A stretch of 64,000 nucleotides of DNA from Streptomyces davaonensis JCM 4913 (GTDB lineage: Bacteria > Actinomycetota > Actinomycetes > Streptomycetales > Streptomycetaceae), in contig NC_020504.1 of assembly GCF_000349325.1 (NCBI RefSeq), positions 6,916,053-6,980,052 on the forward strand, written 5' to 3'. A program made the translations under genes and the position numbers. Shown here one piece after another: positions 57,559-64,000 of the stretch (the stretch's first letter is position 1; every line of letters starts with the position of its first letter). Under the pieces are notes generated by a model, which saw only the letters and a list, made by a program, of their open reading frames with translations, did not search any database and was not told where the DNA came from.

Positions 57559-58605
57559 TCACATGTCCAGCACCAGCCGCTCACCGCGTGCCCGTGACAC
57601 ACAGATCAGCATCGAGTCGTCACGCTCCGCGTCCGTGAGCAGCTCGTCCCGGTGCTCCACCTCACCCGCCAGCACCCGCTGTTGGCAGGTCCCGCAGAAC
57701 CCCTGCTCGCAGGAGTACAGCGTGTCCGGCAGCTCCTTGCGTACGGCGGCCAGCACGGTGGAGTCCGCCGGGACCGTCAACACCCGCCCGCTGCGCCGCA
57801 GTTCCACCTCGAAGGCCTCGTTCCCGGCGGTCGAGGCGCTGGGCGTGAACCGCTCCAGATGGACCTGCGGGGCCCGCTCCTCCACCGCCGCCATGAGCCC
57901 CTCGGGACCGCAGCAGTAGACGGCCGCGCCCTCCGGGGCCGCCGCGAACAGCGCGTCCAGATCGGGCAGCCCGTCCTCGTCGGCGGCGACGATCCGCACC
58001 TGGCCCTGTCCGGCGTCCAGCTTCTCGACCTCCTCCAGGAACGGCATCGACGCCCGCGTCCGCCCGCCGTACAGCAGCCGCCAGTCGGTGCCCTCGGGCA
58101 GGGACCGCAGCATCGGCAGGATCGGCGTGATCCCGATGCCCCCGGCGACGAAGACATAGGCGGGCGCCTCGACGAGCGGGAACCGGTTCCGCGGCCCGCG
58201 CACCTCCAGCTCAAGCCCTTCCCGCACCTGCTCGTGCACCTCGCGCGAACCGCCCCGCCCGTCCTCCACCAGCCGGGTGGCGACGGTGTACGCGGAGGTG
58301 TCCTCCGGGTCCCCGCACAGCGAGTACTGCCGGACCAGACCCGACGGCAGCACCAGGTCCAGATGGGCGCCGGGCTCCCAGCGCGGCAGATCGTGCCCTT
58401 CGAGCCGCAGCCGTACGACCCCGTCGGCGACCGTCTCGTGCGCGGTCACCAGCAGTCGCAGCGCCCGCGACCGGGGCCGCCCGGAGATCGGCTCGTCCAG
58501 GGCGGGCATCGGCCACAGCGGCGAGTCCTGGATCCGGCGGCGCATCGCCCGTCGGACGACCAGCGCGGCGCCCGCGACGACCACCAACGTCCGCAGCCTG
58601 GCCAT
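57559..58605 (-). CDS. PDR/VanB-type ferredoxin reductase with C-terminal 2Fe-2S
   Basis: 348 residues. After a short N-terminal hydrophobic stretch: FAD/FMN domain (RQYSLCGDPED), NAD domain (FVAGGIGITPILPML, VYCCGPEGLM), then a plant-type 2Fe-2S ferredoxin with CEQGFCGTCQQRV and a final Cys in MLICVSRA. It passes electrons from NAD(P)H to an oxygenase or hydroxylase. Start ATG 58605 overlaps the TGA of the metal-hydrolase gene by one base, so the two are coupled and probably form one oxidative system. Confidence 0.9.
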   Translation of the reverse strand: MARLRTLVVVAGAALVVRRAMRRRIQDSPLWPMPALDEPISGRPRSRALRLLVTAHETVADGVVRLRLEGHDLPRWEPGAHLDLVLPSGLVRQYSLCGDPEDTSAYTVATRLVEDGRGGSREVHEQVREGLELEVRGPRNRFPLVEAPAYVFVAGGIGITPILPMLRSLPEGTDWRLLYGGRTRASMPFLEEVEKLDAGQGQVRIVAADEDGLPDLDALFAAAPEGAAVYCCGPEGLMAAVEERAPQVHLERFTPSASTAGNEAFEVELRRSGRVLTVPADSTVLAAVRKELPDTLYSCEQGFCGTCQQRVLAGEVEHRDELLTDAERDDSMLICVSRARGERLVLDM

Positions 58606-59519
58606 CACTTGGCCCCCTTCTCCGCGGCGAGCGCGGCGACGGCGGCGGGGGAGGAGGCCAGATAGGCGACCGCCTGCTCGGTGGAGCCCTCCTGGGAGGG
58701 GTGGTACTCCCGGCTCAGATAGCGGGGAATCGAGCGGAGCATGTCCTCGGTGGAGGGCAGCACTCCGCGCCGGCCCCGGACGTAGAAGGCGCGGAAGCTC
58801 GCCTTGCCCTCGAGCAGGGTCGGGTCGTTCTCCATGAAGAAGCGGGCCCCGCGCTGCCACAGGAACACCAGCGCCGTGAACGCCAGCGCCCAGGTCCGGG
58901 CACGGCGCCGATAGGACCCGTCGACATGCATGAACAGCTCGAAGGCCACGGACCGGTGCTCGACCTCTTCGGCGCCGTGCCAGCGCAGCAGGTCCAGCAT
59001 GGTGGGATCGGCCCCGCGCCGGTCCAGCTCCTCCGCGTTGAGCACCCAGTCGCCGAGGAAGGCGGTGTAGTGCTCGATGGCCGCGATCAGCGCGACCCGC
59101 TCCATCAGCCACCAGCGCCGCGCCCGGCCCGGCGGCAGGGTCCGGTCGCCGAGCAGCTTCTCGAAGAACCAGTCCACCTGCGCGGTGTACGGCGTCGGAT
59201 CGAGGCCCAGCTCCTTCAGATGCGGCAGCACCTCGTCATGGGCCTGGGAGTGCATCGCCTCCTGGCCGATGAACCCGATGACGTCCTCACGCAGCCGCTC
59301 GTCCCGGATGTACGGCAGGACCTGCTTGTACACATGCACGAACCACCGCTCACCGGCCGGCAGCAGCAGATGCAGCACATTGATGGTGTGCGTGGCGAAC
59401 GGATCCCCCGGCACCCAGTGCAACGGGGTGTCCTCCCACGAGAAGGACACCTTGCGCGCCTTCAGCGCGATCCGCTCTTCCTCGACGGGTCGGGGCACCC
59501 GGGCCTGCTTGTTAGACAT
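58605..59519 (-). CDS. Predicted metal-dependent hydrolase (PF10118-like)
   Basis: 304 residues. Helical protein with repeated Glu/His motifs FIGQEAMHSQAHDEVLPHL, ALIAAIEHYTAFLGD and HGAEEVEHRSVAFELF, which look like a diiron four-helix arrangement; the family is annotated as metal-dependent hydrolase, though a diiron oxygenase role coupled to the ferredoxin reductase is also possible (inference). ATG start at 59519. First gene of the operon hydrolase-reductase-TetR. Confidence 0.85.
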   Translation of the reverse strand: MSNKQARVPRPVEEERIALKARKVSFSWEDTPLHWVPGDPFATHTINVLHLLLPAGERWFVHVYKQVLPYIRDERLREDVIGFIGQEAMHSQAHDEVLPHLKELGLDPTPYTAQVDWFFEKLLGDRTLPPGRARRWWLMERVALIAAIEHYTAFLGDWVLNAEELDRRGADPTMLDLLRWHGAEEVEHRSVAFELFMHVDGSYRRRARTWALAFTALVFLWQRGARFFMENDPTLLEGKASFRAFYVRGRRGVLPSTEDMLRSIPRYLSREYHPSQEGSTEQAVAYLASSPAAVAALAAEKGAK

Positions 59520-59597
59520 GCTGTCAATGTACTGAGGAGTAAGTCCGAGCAGAACCCCTCTGCACCACGTTCTTTTCCGGCCCGGACACCGGCCCGC

Positions 59598-61523
59598 CTA
59601 CTGGAGCCCGCTGATGCCCCGCCCGTCCCTGAGCATGCCCTTCAGCTCGGCCTGCGCGCCCTGCTCGGTCCTCGCGGTCAGCAGATTGGTCCCCGCCGAA
59701 CCGTTCACCCCGCCCACCGCCCGGATCGACGCCGTGTCCGGACCGCCCGCCGCCAGCAGGTACCAGTCCCCGCCCTTCGCCTTCCACAGCACCCCGGCCA
59801 GCACCTGCGGATCACGCGGACCGCACGCCGGGACGTTCTCGGCCTTCGCCGCCACCGCCCCGTACGGGCTGCCCGGGGTGTGGAACTGGGCCAGCACCCG
59901 GGTGCCGCCGCCCCGCCAGGTCTCCGCGCGGGTGCACACCCACGCCGCCGAGCCGCTCGCGTCCGGCAGCGGCTGCCGCGCGAACTCCCACACGTTCACC
60001 GTCCGCACCCCCTGCGCCCGCACGGCCGACAGCGAGCAGGCGTACGGCGCCCAGGTGCGCGTTCCCGCCGCGCCGGAGGCGTCCTCGACCGCACCCGGCT
60101 TCCCGGCGGTCAGCCGCGCCGGGACCAGCTCGCCGAGGTCGGACAGCAACTGCGTCCCCGAGCCGTCGGTGACCTGGAGGACGTTCCACGAGGTGCAGCT
60201 CGACTGCTGCGCGGCCGGGCTGGCGAGCGGCGAGGTGGTGCCGTCGGTCAGGGTCAGCGCCATCGCCCCGGAACCCGGCTTCAGCAGATCCCGCTCGGCC
60301 GTCTTCTTCACCCACGGCGCCATCAGATAGCGGACGTTGCCGTCGGCCCGCCCCAGCACCACGGCGCTCGCCTCGGCGCCGGTCGCGCCGTCGACCCGCG
60401 CGAAGTCCATGGCGGCACCGGCCGTGCCGTCCTTCGGCTCGGCGTAACGGGCGATGCGCAGGCCGTCGTAGAGGATCACCACGCGGGCGTTGTCGACGGT
60501 GCCCGCGTACAGGAGCTGCGGTGGGCCGGCGGGGCCGCCGGAGGGGGTGCCGGGGGTGACCGAGACGCGGACCTGTTCGCCGGGGCGGGCCCAGACGGCG
60601 AGGGCGCGGCGCAACAGGGCCCGGTCGCCGGTGAGTTCGCCGCGCGCGGGCCAGACGGAGAAGTCGGTGCGCGAGGCGGACTGCCAGGCGGCCGGGGCGA
60701 CCTTGACCACCCTGCTGGGGTCGAGGGCGGCCTGGGCGGCCGGGTTCTGCGCGTACGAGGGTGCCGCCGCGCCGTCCGGGGCCCAGCCCTCCCCGGGCAG
60801 CCCCAGCAGCGCCCCGCACACCACCAGCGCGGCCCCCGCGACCAGCGCCGCCTTCAGGTGCTGACGGCGCCGCATCAGATCGGTGGGCCGGGCCTGGAGC
60901 GAACAGGGGTCGAACTCGGGGGAGTCGAGCAGACCGTACTGCTGCGCACCCACCTTCTCCGCCTTCGCCAGCGCCGCGTCCACGTCCGCCACCCCGGCCG
61001 CCGTCAGCACCTTGCGTACGTCGCCGTCGGGCAGCTTCTCCAGGCCGCGCAGGACGTAGGCGGCGCGGGCCGGCCCGTCGAGCGCCGACAGTCGCTGGTC
61101 GAGGGCGAGTTCGTCGGCGCCGCCCGAGCGGGGGAACAGCTTGAGCCCCCACACCTGGGGCAACAGCGGCGGCAGCTGGGCACGCTTGGGCCAGGCCCGC
61201 AGGCTCAGCGGCAGTCCCGCCTCCAGCGCCGTACGCACGACTTGCAGCCGGACGAAGGCGTACCCCGGATCCCCCTCACGCCCCGTGGCCTGAGCCGGAA
61301 TGACCGGCGTGGACTTCCGCCCCCGGGGCAGCGCGCGCTGGGTGAGCGCATGCGCGGTCAGGACCCGCCGATTGCGCCCGAGCCCCGGCGGCAGCACCAG
61401 ATAGGCGAGCCGGACCAGCCGGGGGTAGTGCTCGACAAGCGCCGCCTCGGCCTGCTCGACATCGACGACGGAATCAGCGGCGGAAGGGACTGCGGGGCGC
61501 GGGGCGACATCCTGTGACTGCAC
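59598..61523 (-). CDS. Membrane protein with sigma-factor-like N-terminus
   Basis: 641 residues. Residues 22-110 (LVEHYPRLVRLAYLVLP) and 144-192 (LSALDGPARAAYVLRGLEKLPDGD and on) look like degenerate sigma regions 2 and 4 of ECF type, although key DNA contacts are diverged. One membrane helix (about 224-243) follows, then about 395 extracytoplasmic residues with several Cys, as secreted sensor-like domains have. The fusion of a sigma-like cytosolic part to an outside domain would make a membrane-bound regulator; this is inference. Conserved in Streptomyces as a hypothetical. ATG start at 61523. Confidence 0.8.
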   Translation of the reverse strand: MQSQDVAPRPAVPSAADSVVDVEQAEAALVEHYPRLVRLAYLVLPPGLGRNRRVLTAHALTQRALPRGRKSTPVIPAQATGREGDPGYAFVRLQVVRTALEAGLPLSLRAWPKRAQLPPLLPQVWGLKLFPRSGGADELALDQRLSALDGPARAAYVLRGLEKLPDGDVRKVLTAAGVADVDAALAKAEKVGAQQYGLLDSPEFDPCSLQARPTDLMRRRQHLKAALVAGAALVVCGALLGLPGEGWAPDGAAAPSYAQNPAAQAALDPSRVVKVAPAAWQSASRTDFSVWPARGELTGDRALLRRALAVWARPGEQVRVSVTPGTPSGGPAGPPQLLYAGTVDNARVVILYDGLRIARYAEPKDGTAGAAMDFARVDGATGAEASAVVLGRADGNVRYLMAPWVKKTAERDLLKPGSGAMALTLTDGTTSPLASPAAQQSSCTSWNVLQVTDGSGTQLLSDLGELVPARLTAGKPGAVEDASGAAGTRTWAPYACSLSAVRAQGVRTVNVWEFARQPLPDASGSAAWVCTRAETWRGGGTRVLAQFHTPGSPYGAVAAKAENVPACGPRDPQVLAGVLWKAKGGDWYLLAAGGPDTASIRAVGGVNGSAGTNLLTARTEQGAQAELKGMLRDGRGISGLQ

Positions 61524-61572
61524 GCCCAGCCAAACGAGCGAACCGTTGGTTGGTCACCGCCACTCGGGTGAC

Positions 61573-62073
61573 TCAGCCCTCGGGCTCCACAAGGGCCCGC
61601 GCATAGTTGGCCATCGACCGCTGATAGCGCGGCAGATGGGGCGCCAGCGCCCCGAGCACCAGCGACAGCCCCTCGCGGTCCCGGCCGAGGCTGGACAGGC
61701 AGAGGGCGAGCGTGGCCCGTACCGCGTCGTCCAACTCGTCCGAGGGCGCGTCCAGTTCCGGCGTCAGCAGCTTGACGCCCTCCTCGGCCTGTCCGACGTT
61801 CCGCAGCGAGCTGGACAGCTGGATCTTCGCCCGGCGGCCCTTGTAGCCGGTCAGGCCGAGGGCGAGGGCCTCCCGGTACAGCGGGACCGCCCGGTCCGAG
61901 TGGCCCGTGGAGTCCCAGGCGCAGGCCCGCTCGAAGGGGCCGAGCGGACTGTCGTCGGGGAGCTCGGCGACGAGGGCGTCGATCACGGCCCGGAAGTCGG
62001 CGGCCCGCTCCTCGGGGTACTCGTCGAAGGTCGCCCAGGCGGCGGTCACGCGGTCTTCCCAGTCGCTGTTCAC
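61573..62073 (-). CDS. TPR-like protein
   Basis: 166 residues from the GTG at 62073 (the frame is open to 62148, but VNSDWEDRVTAAWATF matches the family start). Repeats ACAWDSTGHSDRAVPLYREA and SLRNVGQAEEGVKLLTPEL are TPR_5-like; the whole protein is helical and soluble. Adaptor function probable; partner unknown. Same strand as, and 49 bp upstream of, the sigma-like membrane protein, so perhaps cotranscribed. Divergent from the lipoprotein gene. Confidence 0.8.
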   Translation of the reverse strand: MNSDWEDRVTAAWATFDEYPEERAADFRAVIDALVAELPDDSPLGPFERACAWDSTGHSDRAVPLYREALALGLTGYKGRRAKIQLSSSLRNVGQAEEGVKLLTPELDAPSDELDDAVRATLALCLSSLGRDREGLSLVLGALAPHLPRYQRSMANYARALVEPEG

Positions 62074-62174
62074 CGGGTCACTCTCGCATGCGCGCACGCA
62101 CTCCGGCAGCGGTATTTTGAGCGCCTGGCGCACGGGAGCCGTATCCACCGGGAGGCCCCTGTATGGAGGAACTG

Positions 62175-62600
62175 ATGAAGGTGACCCGACCGATGCTCGC
62201 GGCGGTGGCCGTGCTGGCGCTCGCGGGGTGTGGATCCGGTGGTTCCGGTGCTGATCAGGCCGATGTGCCGGAGACCGCGTCCGGGAGTCTGGAGCAGCTC
62301 GCCGCCGAGGTGAAGTGCGCGCCGGACATCCAGATCGACGCCGACGACATCCGCCAGGCCATCTGCAAGGACGACGACGGCAAGTTCATCCTCGCCACCT
62401 TCGCCACCGACCGCGGTCAGCGGGAGTGGATCAACGGGGCGAAGGATTACGGGGGGCACTATCTCGTCGGGCGCAAATGGGTGGCCGTCGGGGACGAGAC
62501 CAGCACGCTGACCGTGCTGCGCAAGACGCTCGGCGGGGATATCGAGGAGGGCAAGGATCACTCCTCGGGTCAGCATTCCGGCGAGCACTCCGGCCACTGA
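62175..62600 (+). CDS. Small lipoprotein
   Basis: 141 residues from the ATG preceded by GGAGGAACTG. Lipobox LALAGCGSG puts the lipid Cys near 19; short Ser/Gly linker, then a compact domain with KCAPDIQIDADDIRQAICKD, FATDRGQREWI and KWVAVG, and a His-rich end (HSSGQHSGEHSGH) that could bind metal. I do not recognise a specific family. Followed by a bidirectional terminator. Confidence 0.8.
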   Translation: MKVTRPMLAAVAVLALAGCGSGGSGADQADVPETASGSLEQLAAEVKCAPDIQIDADDIRQAICKDDDGKFILATFATDRGQREWINGAKDYGGHYLVGRKWVAVGDETSTLTVLRKTLGGDIEEGKDHSSGQHSGEHSGH

Positions 62601-62607
62601 GCACGCG

Positions 62608-62644
62608 AAAAGCCGGCGGTGAGGAATTCTCACCGCCGGCTTTT
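62608..62644. terminator. Bidirectional terminator between lipoprotein and DUF1996 genes
   Basis: AAAAGCCGGCGGTGAG-GAATT-CTCACCGCCGGCTTTT: perfect 16-bp stem with A and T runs on both flanks, so it works in both directions. Lies between convergent stops 62600 and 62652. Confidence 0.95.
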
Positions 62645-62651
62645 CCATGGG

Positions 62652-64000
62652 TCACTGGCAGCGTGCGCCGTTGTTGATGCAGTTGACCATCTTGTTCATC
62701 AGCCTCGTGGAGAAGAAGTTGATGAAGTCGTTGTGGTCGGTGATCGGCTTGTGCAGCTGCTCCGGGAAGGTGTCCACCGCGTACGGGTTCACCACCTGAC
62801 CGTTCTCGACGGTCGGCGCGGGAACGTCGTAGACCAGCCGGACCTGGAGCTGCGGGATCGCCTTGAAGCCGTTGGCGCAGGTGCCGTCGGCCTGGACGAA
62901 CGCCACGTGGGTACGGTGGTTGGCGCTGTCGATGTTCTGGCCGTCCCAGCAGCTCTGGAAGTTGGTCGTGCGGACCACGTCACTGCCCTCGGGGCAGATC
63001 GGGTATTTGTCCTTGAGCTGGACCTTGTTCTCGAAGCCGGTGCAGCTCCAGTTGACGTTCGCGTTGCCGTTGCCGTTGACGAACGCCTTGGCGTCACCGG
63101 TGATGATGCGCAGGGCCTGCGGCATCGCGGTGACCTTGCTCCGCTTGTTGCCGACGAACTTCAGCTGCGCCTGGACGGGTTCGAGGATCTTGCCGACGTT
63201 GCCCTCGGTACCGCCACCGGCGTTGTTCTGGTCGAAGTCCTGCGTACCGTCCTGGAGACGGAGCACCGGCCAGAAGTACGACGACCGGTCGCCCTGGTTC
63301 TGGCAGGTGGTCTGGGCGTTCGCCAGGTCCTGGTCGCTCGCGAAGGCGTCGTTGCTCTGGTTGCCGACGTAGTCGTGCAGGTGGTGGGCGCCGTTGCTGA
63401 CACCCGGGGCCACGATCACGTTGTCGGTGTTGTGGTTGTCGTTGCCGTTGGTGCCGCACTTCGTGGTGAAGGTGCCCCGCGAGCCCGACCGGCCGTTAGC
63501 CGGGAGACCGTTGGCGCCGACGCCGAGCTGTGCGTTGGCTTGGACCTGGGTGATGTCGACGAAGTCGTCCGCGGCCGGGCCGTTGCCACCCTGGCCGTTG
63601 CCGCCCTGGTCCTGGCCACCGTCCTGCTGGCCGTCGTCCGGCTGACCGTCGCCGTTCTGGTCCCCGCCGTCCTGCTGCTGGCCGTCGCCGTCCTGGTTCG
63701 CCTCGCCGTCAGTCGTCTGGGCGGGCGTGCCGGTGCAGCCGGACAGGTTGTCCAGGTCCTCCGAGGCGCTGCCACCGACCCGGTTGATCTCCAGCTGGAT
63801 GCGGTCGATGATCGCCTTCCGCCGGTCCTTCAGCGGCTGGAGAATGGCGTTCTGGACGAAGCTCGAGTCACCGGCCTGTGCGTCCCGCGTGGTCGCGAGC
63901 CGCTGGTAGGCCTCGGTGATCTGCTGGTCCAGCGTGGCCAGCTCCCCGTCGACCTCGCCCCGGGCCTGGTCCGGCACCTCGGTGAGCTGCTGGCCGACAT
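62652..64000 (-). CDS. DUF1996 family exported protein (5' end cut by the window)
   Basis: At least 449 residues of a protein whose start lies beyond 64000; the frame has no stop up to the edge ([20 protein letters not shown]). Order seen: helical, probably coiled-coil segment, CTGTP, a low-complexity linker of Asp/Gly/Gln repeats, then a DUF1996 domain ([52 protein letters not shown]) and C-terminal [15 protein letters not shown]1996 domains are found in secreted proteins of actinobacteria and fungi; function unknown to me. Convergent with the lipoprotein gene. Confidence 0.85.
   Translation of the reverse strand, partial: VGQQLTEVPDQARGEVDGELATLDQQITEAYQRLATTRDAQAGDSSFVQNAILQPLKDRRKAIIDRIQLEINRVGGSASEDLDNLSGCTGTPAQTTDGEANQDGDGQQQDGGDQNGDGQPDDGQQDGGQDQGGNGQGGNGPAADDFVDITQVQANAQLGVGANGLPANGRSGSRGTFTTKCGTNGNDNHNTDNVIVAPGVSNGAHHLHDYVGNQSNDAFASDQDLANAQTTCQNQGDRSSYFWPVLRLQDGTQDFDQNNAGGGTEGNVGKILEPVQAQLKFVGNKRSKVTAMPQALRIITGDAKAFVNGNGNANVNWSCTGFENKVQLKDKYPICPEGSDVVRTTNFQSCWDGQNIDSANHRTHVAFVQADGTCANGFKAIPQLQVRLVYDVPAPTVENGQVVNPYAVDTFPEQLHKPITDHNDFINFFSTRLMNKMVNCINNGARCQ

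Noticed and set aside
63590..63715. Tandem DNA repeat in the DUF1996 gene
   Set aside because: It encodes a Gly/Asp/Gln low-complexity linker in frame; imperfect units, no independent element.

Overview
The window is chromosomal DNA of a Streptomyces or very close relative. It has very high GC, GTG/TTG starts, AGGAG-type ribosome sites, actinobacterial paralogues (a glnA2-type glutamine-synthetase-like enzyme, SARP-type regulator, F420 reductase), and the arrangement glnE ... malR-malEFG-aglA next to amylase and pullulanase genes that I recall from S. coelicolor. Fifty protein genes are called; both edge genes are cut by the window. No tRNA, rRNA or CRISPR array was seen.

0-7.6 kb is ordinary backbone: a PhzF-like protein, an iron-box-controlled heme oxygenase, methionine aminopeptidase, an MFS exporter, a cytoplasmic-looking sialidase, an F420-NADP reductase and an M50 protease. 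7.7-14.3 kb is more accessory: a lone serine recombinase with Thr at the nucleophile position, a large AfsR/SARP-type STAND regulator and a DrrAB-like drug ABC exporter. 14.4-25.3 kb holds panB, a TetR-controlled DHA2 exporter with a perfect 31-bp operator, an EEP-fold membrane protein, another MFS exporter, nadE, a DUF305/DUF3105 pair, and the nitric-oxide pair nsrR/hmp. 25.6-33 kb is nitrogen metabolism (glnA2, glnE) with small oxidoreductase-like genes and one unrecognised membrane protein between.

33.07-37.92 kb is the most unusual part. A trypco2-type small protein is followed by a 1500-residue protein made of an intact trypsin-like protease, a P-loop NTPase and two long Sel1/TPR arrays, the second being an internal duplication. 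It sits between glnE and the PAP2/malR block and looks like a protease-NTPase biological-conflict system.

37.9-54.7 kb is a complete maltodextrin/starch unit: PAP2 protein, MalR, MalE-MalF-MalG, intracellular alpha-glucosidase, two secreted alpha-amylases transcribed divergently (one with tandem CBM20 domains) and a giant secreted amylase-pullulanase with tandem CBM41 domains. Recurrent CTTGCA/CTTGCTG boxes and inverted repeats at the malE, amylase and pullulanase promoters suggest one MalR regulon: exoenzymes make maltodextrins, MalEFG imports them and the glucosidase hydrolyses them.

54.7-64 kb contains a receiver-PP2C phosphatase with a degenerate receiver, a CHMI-like tautomerase, a TetR/ferredoxin-reductase/metal-hydrolase operon, a membrane protein with a sigma-factor-like N-terminus, a TPR protein, a lipoprotein and the 3' part of a DUF1996 protein.
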